DNA of 63,510 nucleotides, taken from positions 1 to 63,510 of the forward strand of contig JAEOTL010000118.1 of the NCBI GenBank assembly GCA_016839845.1, given 5' to 3'. Both the position numbers and the translations under genes were made by a program. The stretch is from Promethearchaeota archaeon (lineage in GTDB: Archaea > Asgardarchaeota > Lokiarchaeia > Sigynarchaeales > SOKP01). The notes beneath the pieces were generated by a model. It saw only the letters and a list, made by a program, of their open reading frames with translations. It searched no databases and had not been told where the DNA came from. Shown in pieces: positions 37,788-46,826 of the stretch (positions are counted from its first letter, which is position 1; each line of letters begins with the position of its first letter).

Positions 37788-38504
37788 ATGGTAGGAAAAA
37801 TACGAGTTGACGGACGAGAATACGACGAATTAAGAGAGACCGCAATTCAAAGGAATTTCTTAAAATACCCTGAGGGATCTGTGTTAATAACTCAAGGGGG
37901 CACAAAAGTTATTGTTACTGCCTCGGTAATGGAGACAGTACCAAGATTTCTGGTCGACACTGGTACTGGTTGGATAACAGCAGAATATTCAATGTTACCA
38001 AGAGCAACCCAGAATAGAAATCAGAGAGATTCAAATAGAGGAAGATCAACTGAAATCCAAAGATTAATAGGACGTAGTATGCGAGCAGCATTCAATTACG
38101 AAAAACTGGGTGAACGTACAATTAGGATTGACTGCGATGTAATACAAGCCGATGGGGGAACAAGGTGCGCGTCTATAACTGGGGCTTTTATAGCAGTTTT
38201 CGATGCTTTAAATTATCTTTATAATCAACAAGTAATTTATAATTTTCCAGATTATAACGTAGTATCCGCGATTTCATTAGGCATAAAGAATAACCAAGTA
38301 TTACTTGATCTCAACTATGCTGAAGACTCTAAAGTTGATGTTGACTTTAATTTAGTTATGAATGAGCATAATAAATTAGTTGAAATCCAAGGAACTGCGG
38401 AAGGAGCTACTTTTTCAAAAGAAAAGTTGGATGAAGTATTAGAGGTTGGAACTAAAGGCATACAGCAATTAATTGAACTTCAGAAAAGGGAATTAAATAT
38501 ATAA
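37788..38504 (+). CDS. rph: Ribonuclease PH, bacterial type
   Basis: Phosphate-dependent 3'-5' exoribonuclease that trims tRNA and other RNA 3' ends. The N-terminal [27 protein letters not shown] and [16 protein letters not shown] (with the phosphate-binding arginines), and [20 protein letters not shown] are RNase PH signatures. The 238 residues match bacterial RNase PH. The archaeal exosome subunits Rrp41/Rrp42 lack the RNQRD...[12 protein letters not shown] form. This points to a separate, perhaps horizontally acquired, enzyme next to any genomic exosome. Confidence 0.88.
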   Translation: MVGKIRVDGREYDELRETAIQRNFLKYPEGSVLITQGGTKVIVTASVMETVPRFLVDTGTGWITAEYSMLPRATQNRNQRDSNRGRSTEIQRLIGRSMRAAFNYEKLGERTIRIDCDVIQADGGTRCASITGAFIAVFDALNYLYNQQVIYNFPDYNVVSAISLGIKNNQVLLDLNYAEDSKVDVDFNLVMNEHNKLVEIQGTAEGATFSKEKLDEVLEVGTKGIQQLIELQKRELNI

Positions 38505-38524
38505 ATTAAGTCTAACTGATATTT

Positions 38525-39676
38525 TTAATGTGCTTCCACGCCTAGTTGTTCTGGGCGTTTTTGAAAGTAATCTACTCCTTCTTTTATAATGTCTATGATA
38601 GATCTCGTGGGATTCCACCCAATTTCTTTCACAATTTTATCATTCTTACCAATAAGCAAAGGGACTTCACTAGGACGAAGTCTATCAGGATCCACATAAA
38701 CTTTTGCTGAAATATCAAATATTTTTTTAGATAATTCAACATAATCTGCTATCATAATTCCTTTCCCAGAACATACATTATATGTTTCCCCATATTTTTT
38801 TTTCTCACTCACCAAAATATATGCGTTAACAGTATCCTTTACATGAGTATAATCTCTAATAGCATTTGGATTCCCAATAATAATATTATCTCTTAAGCCT
38901 TTTAAGATTTCAACTATCTGACGATGTACCACACTTGTTACGAATTGAATTCCTCTACGGGGTCCCTCGTGATTAAAACCTCGAGTAATTACACTAGGAA
39001 CACCATACGAATTATGATATAACCATGCTATTTGTTCTGTTGCGCATTTTGAGATTCCATATATACTTCTAGGACGAAAAGGATTTTTCTTCAAATCTTC
39101 TGTTACAGGCACTTCATTTGGATCAACTAATCCATATTGCTCACTGCTACAGGCTACCTGTATACTTTCTAGTTCATTATTAAATCTTCGAGCAGCCTCG
39201 AAAATCTTAATTGTACCAATAATATTATTATGAGCTACTCTCACAGGCTCCCTAAAAGAGGTTGGAATAAAAGATTCGGCAGCAAGATGAAAAACTGCAT
39301 GGGGGTCTATCTTCTCGAATATCTCGAGTATCCTCTCAGCACTAGTTATGTCTGCTTCATGTAAATGTATTTTACCTCTAAGATGCTCTATATTTTCATG
39401 CATTGGGACGGCATGTCTACGTATTGTTCCATGAATTTCACAACCTAAATCTAGCAATTGTTCAGCTAGATGACTACCAGCAAAGCCACTAATTCCTGTA
39501 ATAATAACCCGTTTTTCCTTCCAGTAGTTTTTGTCCGGTAATAAAGAAGTTCGGTTTTTAAAATCATTCAGATATTCATCTATATTTTCGGGTACTATGA
39601 TATAGCCTTGATCCTTAAGTTCTTTAACCCGCAAATCCTCCTTCAATACCTTCTCAATAGGGATAAGATCTTCCAT
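38525..39676 (-). CDS. GDP-sugar 4,6-dehydratase-like SDR
   Basis: An extended short-chain dehydrogenase. An N-terminal ~47-residue extension precedes the Rossmann motif TGISGFAGSHLAE. FHLAAESFIPTSFREP, the substrate residues CSSEQYG and the catalytic YGISK follow. RGFNHEGPRRG and IRDYTHVKDTV resemble GDP-mannose 4,6-dehydratases and their GDP-manno-heptose dehydratase relatives (DmhA/WcbK). It stands upstream of a heptose operon, which makes a GDP-heptose substrate an attractive inference. It is probably in one minus-strand unit with, or next to, the SDR gene at 39.8 kb. Confidence 0.75.
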   Translation of the reverse strand: MEDLIPIEKVLKEDLRVKELKDQGYIIVPENIDEYLNDFKNRTSLLPDKNYWKEKRVIITGISGFAGSHLAEQLLDLGCEIHGTIRRHAVPMHENIEHLRGKIHLHEADITSAERILEIFEKIDPHAVFHLAAESFIPTSFREPVRVAHNNIIGTIKIFEAARRFNNELESIQVACSSEQYGLVDPNEVPVTEDLKKNPFRPRSIYGISKCATEQIAWLYHNSYGVPSVITRGFNHEGPRRGIQFVTSVVHRQIVEILKGLRDNIIIGNPNAIRDYTHVKDTVNAYILVSEKKKYGETYNVCSGKGIMIADYVELSKKIFDISAKVYVDPDRLRPSEVPLLIGKNDKIVKEIGWNPTRSIIDIIKEGVDYFQKRPEQLGVEAH

Positions 39677-39782
39677 TATATGTTAAATTATAATTAAGAA
39701 TAAGTATTTAATTTATTCATAAATAATTTTTAAAACCATTAATTCATTAGGAAAAGCACATTATCTTAGTTAGTAGTTAACA

Positions 39783-40835
39783 CTACAGACCATTATTTTT
39801 GTAATATTCAATCCAATAATCATACATTTCTTTAAGTGTTTGTTCAATTGTCTGAGTAATTTCGAATCCAAGTTCATTTCTAATTTTTGTATTATCTCCA
39901 AGAATTATTTCTTCATCAGTGACTCTTAGCTTTGTTGGTATTTTTTCTATTATTTTTATTTTTTTTTTAGAGAAACTTAATACAGTATTTAAAACATCTC
40001 TGATTTTGGTTTTTTTACTTGAACAAACATTATAAGTTTCACCCGGAGTTCCTTTAATAGCAGATACCCATATTGCGTTTAATGTATCTCTTATCCCAGT
40101 AATATCTCGAATAGTGTCCAAATTACCTACTTCAATTGTAGGGTCAATTAAGCCTAATTCTATCTGAGCTACTTTTTTTACAAAATCAGAGCAAGCATCA
40201 TTCTCCTTTCGAGTGCCTGTTTGATTAAAGAACCGTAAATTAATAATTTCTATATTAAAATTGATGAAATATTGGCGAGCAAGCAGTTCTGCAGCAATTT
40301 TACTAATCCCATAGGGATGGATTGCCAATAACGAATCATCTTCCCTTAATGGGCGTTTAAGCTTCGTTGTTGTTCCATATTCAGCGCTTGAACAGGCATT
40401 AATCACTCTTGTCTTTAATTCATGATTTTTAATTGACTCAAATATATTTATTGTCCCTATAATATTTGTTTCAATCGTTTTTACTGGATCTTCCCAAGAA
40501 GGTAAAACATGAGGTTGAGCTGCAAAATGGAACAAATAATCTGGTTTAACTCTTTCAATAATAGAATCTAGTAGTTTATTATTTCTGATATCACACTCTA
40601 CTATTGTTAACTTAGGATCACTGGTCGGAATTTCGATTTTTTCCTCAAAATAAAGAACTTTTTCCTCTTGATAAAATTTAATTTTACCATTTGTATATTG
40701 TTTTAGATTTGTAATCTCAACTTGAGGTTTAATCAATGCAGAAACAGTGGCATTCTTTTTATAACAAAGATCTGTCAAATGAGAACCGAGAAAACCATCT
40801 GCTCCAGTAATTATTATTTGATCGCTTTTTTGCAT
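39783..40835 (-). CDS. NAD-dependent nucleotide-sugar epimerase/dehydratase (SDR), paralogue A
   Basis: Extended SDR with TGADGFLGSHLTDL (nucleotide binding), FHFAAQPHVLPSWEDP, CSSAEYGTT and the catalytic YGISK. FFNQTGTRKENDACSDF resembles the Gmd/Rmd branch, which acts on GDP-4-keto-6-deoxy sugars. An unusual insertion at ~34-72 (around NLKQYTNGKIKFYQEEK) is shared with a close paralogue at 60.5 kb. It is divergent from hddA across a 239-base gap rich in TATA-like sequence. The likely role is modification of the heptose or another GDP-sugar; specificity cannot be read. Confidence 0.75.
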   Translation of the reverse strand: MQKSDQIIITGADGFLGSHLTDLCYKKNATVSALIKPQVEITNLKQYTNGKIKFYQEEKVLYFEEKIEIPTSDPKLTIVECDIRNNKLLDSIIERVKPDYLFHFAAQPHVLPSWEDPVKTIETNIIGTINIFESIKNHELKTRVINACSSAEYGTTTKLKRPLREDDSLLAIHPYGISKIAAELLARQYFINFNIEIINLRFFNQTGTRKENDACSDFVKKVAQIELGLIDPTIEVGNLDTIRDITGIRDTLNAIWVSAIKGTPGETYNVCSSKKTKIRDVLNTVLSFSKKKIKIIEKIPTKLRVTDEEIILGDNTKIRNELGFEITQTIEQTLKEMYDYWIEYYKNNGL

Positions 40836-41074
40836 ATTAGTTACTTATATTTTTATTCCCTTAAAAATGACAAAATTCATCTAAACCAAAAATTAATTAT
40901 AATCCCTCAATAGTGAAACACATTGTTTTAAAGCCATTTTGGGTATTCTGAATTCATGATGCCTTCTTTTTTATCAATAATAGATACTTCCTATTAAAAA
41001 AATAAAAATTGATAAATTACCAATTTATTATAATATGTAAAAGTATGATTGTATAACTTATTATTATAAAGACT
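40836..41074. promoter_or_regulatory. Divergent promoter region between SDR and heptose operon
   Basis: 239 AT-rich bases between two divergent start codons, without a gene. A TATA-like TTTATTATAATA at 41024-41035 lies about 45 bases before the hddA ATG. It is the only control region in front of the seven-gene plus-strand operon that follows. Confidence 0.3.
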
Positions 41075-42085
41075 ATGATTATTCGTTCAAGATCGCCTTT
41101 TCGTGTAAGTTTTGGGGGTGGAGGTACAGATATGGCTCCATATTGTACTGATCATGGGGGGTGTGTAATTAGTACGACTATAGATCGACATGTGTACATT
41201 ACATTAGAACCGAGAAAAGATAATAAAATTCAAGTTTCCTCAATTGATTTCAATAAAACAAAGACTTTTACTATAGGTGATAAAAATTACGATGACGGTT
41301 TTGAGCTTTTTAAAGGAACTATTAATGTGTTGGGTATAGAAGAAGGTTTTGATATAATTTCTTATTCCGAACTACCAACAGGTTCTGGTATGGGAGGTTC
41401 CTCATCTCTTTTAGTAGCTCTTATAGGAGCATTTAATAAATATTACAAAATTGGGTTAGATAAGCATCAGATTGCAGAAAAAGCTTATGAAATTGAAAGA
41501 GTAGAGCTTCGTCAAAAAGGAGGTTATCAAGACCAATTTGCAGCATCTTATGGTGGATTTAATTTCATAGAATTCACTGATAAAGTAGATGTTAATCCCA
41601 TGAATGCTCCAGAAGAATTCATTAATGAGTTAAGTTATCGATTGGTTTTATGTTATGTCGGTGGTTCACACTTATCCTCTTTAATTCAAGATGAAGTTCT
41701 TAAGGGATATAAACTAGAGGAGAAAGTTTTTATGGAAATAATGCAGCATCTCAAAGATAATGCATATAAAATGAAATTAATTGTAGAATCTAACAATACA
41801 GAAAAATTAACGGAGTTTGGTAATATTTTACATGATAATTGGGCATTAAAGAAGCGTTTAAGCTCCAAAATATCCAATGAACAAATTGAAAAGTTTTATT
41901 TAACTTCCAGAAAATTTGGAGTGCTTGGGGGAAAATTGTTAGGTGCAGGGGGAGGAGGGCATTTATTACTATTCTCTGATCCCAGTAAAAAATTTCGTGT
42001 AATTAAGGAATTAAAAAAGATTAACGGTAAGATCGTTCCATTTCACTTTGACACAAAAGGGCTAGAAGTATGGAAAGTTAATTAG
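41075..42085 (+). CDS. hddA: D-glycero-alpha-D-manno-heptose-7-phosphate kinase
   Basis: GHMP-family kinase that phosphorylates C1 of D-glycero-alpha-D-manno-heptose-7-phosphate to the 1,7-bisphosphate (GDP-heptose branch). The N-terminal RSPFRVSFGGGGTDM is diagnostic of HddA-like kinases. The ATP loop is PTGSGMGGSSSLLVA, and KLLGAGGGGHLLLF is the C-terminal GHMP motif. The 336 residues are normal. It is followed by gmhA after 33 bases and gmhB, the same gene set as in bacterial GDP-heptose loci, which supports this assignment over related fucokinase-like enzymes. Confidence 0.88.
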   Translation: MIIRSRSPFRVSFGGGGTDMAPYCTDHGGCVISTTIDRHVYITLEPRKDNKIQVSSIDFNKTKTFTIGDKNYDDGFELFKGTINVLGIEEGFDIISYSELPTGSGMGGSSSLLVALIGAFNKYYKIGLDKHQIAEKAYEIERVELRQKGGYQDQFAASYGGFNFIEFTDKVDVNPMNAPEEFINELSYRLVLCYVGGSHLSSLIQDEVLKGYKLEEKVFMEIMQHLKDNAYKMKLIVESNNTEKLTEFGNILHDNWALKKRLSSKISNEQIEKFYLTSRKFGVLGGKLLGAGGGGHLLLFSDPSKKFRVIKELKKINGKIVPFHFDTKGLEVWKVN

Positions 42086-42118
42086 TAACAAATATTAAAG
42101 AAAAATGGGTTATTAACC

Positions 42119-42685
42119 ATGGAAAAAAGTATAACAACTAGTTTAGAAACAACAATAAAGGTTATTGAAGGTGTTAAGAAGTTATCTCATTTAATAGAGA
42201 AGATCTCTCGAGAAATAATAGCATGTTACAAAAATAAGAAGAAAGTTATATTATTCGGCAATGGTGGGAGTGCTGCAGATGCTCAACACATCGCTGCTGA
42301 ATTCGTAGGGAAATTTTACTTGGAACGAAAATCTTTGCCTGCCTTAGCATTTCATACAAATACTTCTGTAGTTACGGCTACTGCAAATGATTATGGCTAT
42401 AGCAAGATTTTTGAAAGACAAGTTGAATCACTCGTTAACAAAGGTGATGTTGTAATTGGATTAAGTACTTCAGGAAATTCACCAAATGTTATCAAAGGAA
42501 TTGAAAAGGCTAAAGAATTCGGTGCTGTAACAATAGGTTTTACTGGGGAGAATTCAAGTAAAATTGAGGAGGTTGCGGATATTTGTTTAAAAATCCCTTC
42601 ATCTGATACTCCAAGAATTCAAGAAGGTCATATAATTGTAGGCCATATTATTTGTTACCTAGTTGAAAATGAAATTTTTGGTTAA
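42119..42685 (+). CDS. gmhA: Sedoheptulose-7-phosphate isomerase
   Basis: Isomerises sedoheptulose-7-phosphate to D-glycero-D-manno-heptose-7-phosphate, the first committed step of heptose synthesis. The SIS domain carries FGNGGSAADAQHIAAEFVGK (phosphate site) and GLSTSGNSPNV. The conserved C-terminal segment RIQEGHIIVGHIIC contains the catalytic-site Glu/His. The 188 residues match GmhA. It lies between hddA and gmhB on the same strand. Confidence 0.93.
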   Translation: MEKSITTSLETTIKVIEGVKKLSHLIEKISREIIACYKNKKKVILFGNGGSAADAQHIAAEFVGKFYLERKSLPALAFHTNTSVVTATANDYGYSKIFERQVESLVNKGDVVIGLSTSGNSPNVIKGIEKAKEFGAVTIGFTGENSSKIEEVADICLKIPSSDTPRIQEGHIIVGHIICYLVENEIFG

Positions 42686-42735
42686 CTGGTAATTCTTTCC
42701 AAAAAATAATAATCAGAATAGAATTTAGGAATTTG

Positions 42736-43284
42736 ATGAAAACAAAGAAATCTAAAAAGGCAATTTTCTTAGACAGAGATGGGGTAATAAACAAAGAAGT
42801 TAGCTACCTTTCAGATCCAAAAAATTTTGAATTTATTGAAGAATCAATAGAAGCTTTAAAGCTTCTCAAGAAAAAAAAATTCTTACTTATAATTATTACT
42901 AATCAAGCAGGAATAGCTAGAGGTCTATTTACGGAAGAAATTCTTAAATCAATTCACGATAAAATGATCGGGATACTAAAGCAAAATAATATTGAAATAG
43001 ATGATATTTATTATTGTCCTCACCATCCTGAGTTTACAGGTCAGTGTGACTGTAGGAAACCAAATCCCGGAATGATATTAAAAGCTAAATTGAAACATAA
43101 TATTAATTTAAATGATTCTTATATGGTCGGAGATACATTAAAAGATATTCAAACTGGTAACGCAGCAAATTGTAAAACAGTTCTACTGCTAACTGGTTAT
43201 GGAAAGGAAGAACAAAAAAAAATTAGCTCGATAATACCAGACAAGATATTTAAAAATTTAAAAGAATTTGCTATAAATATATAA
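42736..43284 (+). CDS. gmhB: D-glycero-D-manno-heptose-1,7-bisphosphate 7-phosphatase
   Basis: HAD phosphatase that removes the 7-phosphate to leave heptose-1-phosphate. Motif I is FLDRDGVIN and motif II IITNQAGIARG. The zinc-binding loop YYCPHHPEFTGQCDCRKP, special to GmhB/HisB-type histidinol-phosphatase relatives, is present, followed by MVGDTLKDI. I choose the ATG with AGGA five bases upstream over the TTG directly before it. The 182 residues are typical. The position after gmhA makes the heptose role secure. Confidence 0.9.
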   Translation: MKTKKSKKAIFLDRDGVINKEVSYLSDPKNFEFIEESIEALKLLKKKKFLLIIITNQAGIARGLFTEEILKSIHDKMIGILKQNNIEIDDIYYCPHHPEFTGQCDCRKPNPGMILKAKLKHNINLNDSYMVGDTLKDIQTGNAANCKTVLLLTGYGKEEQKKISSIIPDKIFKNLKEFAINI

Positions 43285-43329
43285 AACAAATATTTATTAT
43301 AATCTCCAAAAAATTAGTGTGAAAGTGGA

Positions 43330-43986
43330 ATGAAATTTTTTATTGATACTGCCAATTTAGAACAGATCAAAGAAATGCAGGAATTAGGAATTATCGATGG
43401 GGTTACCACTAATCCTACTCTATTAGCAAAAGAGGGTGCTGAACCAATAGAACAATTAAGAAAAATTTGTGAAATTGTTGATGGACCTGTCAGTGGGGAA
43501 GTTATAGGATTATCTGCTGATGAAATGGTTAAAGAGGCTCGTGAATTAGCTAAAATTGCCCCCAACATAGTAGTTAAAATCCCTTTTACGAAAGATGGTA
43601 TAAAAGCTGTAAACATTCTTGAGCCTGAAGGAATTAAAACAAACGTTACTCTTGTGTTTTCACAGAATCAAGTTTTAATTGCTGCAAAAGCAGGGGCATC
43701 CTATATAAGTCCTTTTATAGGAAGGTTGATGGATAATGGTCAAAATGAAATTGATATGTTGCGGGAATCAATGGAAATTCTTAGCGCATTTAATTTCAAG
43801 TCTGAATTAATTGTTGCTTCTATCAGAAATACTAGACATGTTATCGAAGCCGCAAGATTGGGCTCTCATATTGCTACAATTCCTTTCAGTGTTCTTGAGA
43901 AAATGTTCACTCATCCAAACACAGATAAAGGAATAGAATCATTTCTAAAAGATTGGGAAAAATTACAAAGTGAATTAAAAAAGTAA
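43330..43986 (+). CDS. tal: Transaldolase (small, TalC/Fsa type)
   Basis: TIM-barrel Schiff-base aldolase that moves a dihydroxyacetone unit between sugar phosphates, or acts as fructose-6-phosphate aldolase. [28 protein letters not shown] and the catalytic lysine in [11 protein letters not shown] are plain. The 218 residues match the small class. With the split transketolase in the same operon it can generate sedoheptulose-7-phosphate for GmhA. Fructose-6-phosphate aldolase activity is the alternative. Confidence 0.9.
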   Translation: MKFFIDTANLEQIKEMQELGIIDGVTTNPTLLAKEGAEPIEQLRKICEIVDGPVSGEVIGLSADEMVKEARELAKIAPNIVVKIPFTKDGIKAVNILEPEGIKTNVTLVFSQNQVLIAAKAGASYISPFIGRLMDNGQNEIDMLRESMEILSAFNFKSELIVASIRNTRHVIEAARLGSHIATIPFSVLEKMFTHPNTDKGIESFLKDWEKLQSELKK

Positions 43987-43995
43987 TCCAATAAA

Positions 43996-44994
43996 ATGTC
44001 TCTCATTGAAGAAATTAACAAGTGGGATGGTAAAAAAGTACTCATCATTGGGGATGCTTTAGTTGATAAGTATATTTTTGGATATACTGATAGAATATCC
44101 CCTGATGCTCCAGTCCCAAATGTGAAAATTGAGGATAGAAATGTCTATATAGGAGCAACTGGATTAGTTTTACAATTTATAAGATCTATGGGTGGAATTC
44201 CTGAATTACTTACGATTATTGGTAATGATTTTGAGGGTGATTTCTTTTTAAAAAGGATTAAAGAGTTAAAGGTAGATACTTCAGGCATTCTTATCAATGA
44301 AAATATTACAACACCTCAAATTACTAGAATAAAGGCAATGAATCAGCATCTATTACGCTTAGAAACTGATTATAGTGAGAGTATTTCGGAATCCACTGTA
44401 AACAAAATAAATGAACATCTAATTCAGAGATCTCGGGATGTAGGCGCAATTCTAATATTAGATTATGGTTTAAACGGAATATTCAAGGATTTGTTTATTA
44501 AAAAATTATTACAAAAATTAAAAGAGCACTATAAGAACATACCAATTATTGTCCGTCCAACGAAAGATAATTATTATCTCTACGAAAATGTAGATTTAAT
44601 TAAAATTAATCTTCAGAAAGCCTTAAATACATTTTCCATCGATTGTTTTAATGAAACGAGTATCATAATTGCGGGGAAAAAGATTTTAAACGCTTCTAAA
44701 TGCAAAAATGTTTTACTAAATTATTTAGAGTTAGAATCTTTTCTCTTTTCAAGAGGAAATGAAAAGGTAGAAAAATTTACACCAATATTAAATCAACAAG
44801 CTAGAAGTTACGTAGCTGTTGGTAGTGTTATTATGGCAGCATTAGGATTATCTTTTGCCTCTGGGATTTCAATTTTAGATACTGTAAATATTGCTCTTTA
44901 TGCCGCTGCACTCACAGCAACTCTCCCCCCCGTAGATTTTTATTCCATCAAAAAACTCCAGGATTTTATATTAAATAAAAAAGAGAATTCCTAA
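43996..44994 (+). CDS. Degenerate HldE/RfaE-type PfkB-family protein (probable pseudokinase)
   Basis: The fold is that of the heptose-7-phosphate kinase domain of HldE: KKVLIIGDALVDKYIFGYTD (13-32), ISPDAPVPNV (34-43), and a C-terminal alanine-rich helix pair. Key positions are lost. The substrate-binding GGAANVA stretch reads YIGATGLVL (51-59). The family's GAGD, carrying the catalytic Asp, reads AVGS (274-277), so Ser277 replaces Asp. The DPK region reads RPTK (187-190). The cytidylyltransferase half of HldE is absent. It is embedded between transaldolase and transketolase. A regulatory or sugar-phosphate-sensing role is inference. Confidence 0.75.
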   Translation: MSLIEEINKWDGKKVLIIGDALVDKYIFGYTDRISPDAPVPNVKIEDRNVYIGATGLVLQFIRSMGGIPELLTIIGNDFEGDFFLKRIKELKVDTSGILINENITTPQITRIKAMNQHLLRLETDYSESISESTVNKINEHLIQRSRDVGAILILDYGLNGIFKDLFIKKLLQKLKEHYKNIPIIVRPTKDNYYLYENVDLIKINLQKALNTFSIDCFNETSIIIAGKKILNASKCKNVLLNYLELESFLFSRGNEKVEKFTPILNQQARSYVAVGSVIMAALGLSFASGISILDTVNIALYAAALTATLPPVDFYSIKKLQDFILNKKENS

Positions 44995-45015
44995 TTTAAT
45001 AACAGAATTACAGTT

Positions 45016-45879
45016 ATGCAATTATCTAACTCTGAACGATTTCAAATCTTAAATGATATTTTGGATATCAAGAAAGATATTTTAAGGATGATCTTTAAGG
45101 CTCAATCAGGTCATCCAGGTGGCTCGTTATCATGTGCTAGTCTAATTTATCTCCTTTACAATAAAATTATGAAGATCAAGCCGGATAATCCTAAATGGGA
45201 GAAACGAGACATTTTTTTGTTAAGTAAAGGACATGCCGCCCCAGCCTTATATGCGGTCTTATCAAAATTTGGATTTATAAATCGAGAAGAATTATTCACT
45301 TTTAGACAATTTGGTTCCAAACTTCAAGGGCATCCTGTCAAAAATCAAGAATTTGGAATAGAAATCTCAACGGGATCTTTAGGAATGGGTTTATCAATTG
45401 GTGTTGGGTGTGCATTAGCTGCGAAATTGGATAATAATGACAAAACTATATATGTATTATTAGGGGATGGCGAGTTAAATGAAGGTGCTATATGGGAGGC
45501 AGCAATGTCTGCCAGTCATTACAAGCTGGATAATTTAGTAGCAATTGTAGATCGTAACGGGATACAAATTGATGGATCAACGGAAGAGATCATGGCCTTA
45601 GAGCCTCTCGCTGAGAAATGGAGAGCCTTTGGTTGGGAAGTTATGGAAGTTGATGGATCAAATTTAATAGAGACACTTAAGGGATTTGAAAGAACGAAGA
45701 CCATAATTGGCAAACCAAAAGTAATTATCTCTTATCTAATTAAGGGATCTGATGTATCATTTATGCAACATACTAGAAAATATCATGGAAGGGCCCCAAA
45801 TGAGGAGGAATATGATACGGCTCTTAAAGAACTTGAAACTATACAACTAGATTTGAAGGAGGACGATGAAAATGCCTGA
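45016..45879 (+). CDS. tktN: Transketolase, N-terminal subunit
   Basis: Thiamine-diphosphate-binding half of a split transketolase. SGHPGGSLSCASL, LSKGHAAPALYAVL and the ThDP/Mg motif GDGELNEGAIWEAAMSA followed by DRNGIQIDG are intact. The 287 residues are typical of archaeal split enzymes. It overlaps the C-terminal subunit gene by 14 bases, which secures equal translation. Together they interconvert pentose and heptulose phosphates and supply S7P to the operon's heptose enzymes. Confidence 0.94.
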   Translation: MQLSNSERFQILNDILDIKKDILRMIFKAQSGHPGGSLSCASLIYLLYNKIMKIKPDNPKWEKRDIFLLSKGHAAPALYAVLSKFGFINREELFTFRQFGSKLQGHPVKNQEFGIEISTGSLGMGLSIGVGCALAAKLDNNDKTIYVLLGDGELNEGAIWEAAMSASHYKLDNLVAIVDRNGIQIDGSTEEIMALEPLAEKWRAFGWEVMEVDGSNLIETLKGFERTKTIIGKPKVIISYLIKGSDVSFMQHTRKYHGRAPNEEEYDTALKELETIQLDLKEDDENA

Positions 45880-46795
45880 AATTCCTCTCAGAGATGCCTT
45901 TGGAGATTTTCTAGTTGAAAAAGGCAAGGTAAACAAGAATTTTGTTGTTCTAGATGCTGATCTTTCTCTATCAACAAGAACTTTCAAATTTGCAAAAGCA
46001 TATCCTGAAAGATTTTTTAATATGGGTGTTGCTGAACAAAATATGGTTGGAACAGCATTAGGGTTTGCAATATCCAAAAAAATTCCCATTGTGAGTGGAT
46101 TTTCTGCGTTCACTACAGGTAGGGCATGGGAATTCATCAGATTTGCATGTCATGATAATTTAAATGTGAAAATAATAACTACGCATAGCGGGATGGTGGG
46201 AGAAGATGGAAGTACCCACAATGCTCTGGAGGATCTAAGCTTATTAGCCCCTCTCCAAAATTTAAGAGTGTTAATCCCTTCAGATAATATTGAGCTTATT
46301 CAAATATTGGAATATTCCCTTAATAATGATGGGCCATTTTATATTCGGCTACCAAGAGGTTCTTTCCCAAAAATTCATGATAAGGACTATAAATTTTCTT
46401 TAGGAAAACCCGATGTATTAAAGGAAGGCGAAGATATTGGCGTGATTGGAACTGGATATGGAAGCGTTTTAGCATTACACTCAGCAGCCAAAATTGAAAA
46501 GTTGCTTAACATTTCCTTAAAAATAATTAATTATCCAAGTATTAAACCAATGGATGACGAATTACTATTAAAAGAGATAAAATCATTAAAAGGAATTGTT
46601 GTAGTAGAGGAACATAATATTTACTGTGGTTTTGGCAGCATGATCGCGAGAAAAATTTCTAAGAATTTCCCTATAATAATGAAATTTGTAGGAATGGATA
46701 ACTCATTTGGTCAATCTGGAAATAGAGATACTTTGTTAGAATATTATGGAATAAATGAGGAAAATATCAAAAAAAAAATTCAAGAAATTCTTTAA
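45866..46795 (+). CDS. tktC: Transketolase, C-terminal subunit
   Basis: Pyrimidine-binding half of the split transketolase. LDADLSLSTRTFKFA, the catalytic glutamate region FFNMGVAEQNMVGTALG, and SGMVGEDGSTHNALEDLSLL are characteristic. The C-terminal part has the transketolase_C fold (GVIGTGYGSVLAL, GIVVVEEHN). The ATG is preceded by GAAGGAGG inside tktN; a second ATG six bases downstream is possible. It is the last gene of the plus-strand heptose operon and converges with a glycosyltransferase gene. Confidence 0.94.
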   Translation: MKMPEIPLRDAFGDFLVEKGKVNKNFVVLDADLSLSTRTFKFAKAYPERFFNMGVAEQNMVGTALGFAISKKIPIVSGFSAFTTGRAWEFIRFACHDNLNVKIITTHSGMVGEDGSTHNALEDLSLLAPLQNLRVLIPSDNIELIQILEYSLNNDGPFYIRLPRGSFPKIHDKDYKFSLGKPDVLKEGEDIGVIGTGYGSVLALHSAAKIEKLLNISLKIINYPSIKPMDDELLLKEIKSLKGIVVVEEHNIYCGFGSMIARKISKNFPIIMKFVGMDNSFGQSGNRDTLLEYYGINEENIKKKIQEIL

Positions 46796-46826
46796 TTTCT
46801 GTTTTTATTCTGTACTCTTCCACTTT

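Noticed and set aside
37788..38504. Exosome subunit Rrp41
   Set aside because: The RNQRD and [12 protein letters not shown] blocks are those of RNase PH, and the protein fits the bacterial length.
43996..44994. Functional bifunctional HldE (kinase plus cytidylyltransferase)
   Set aside because: The GAGD catalytic motif is gone and there is no nucleotidyltransferase domain after the kinase-like part.
41075..46795. Bacterial contig wrongly joined to archaeal sequence
   Set aside because: Base composition, start-codon use and split archaeal-style transketolase match the surrounding genes, and both flanks carry related SDR paralogues; read coverage would be needed to exclude it fully.
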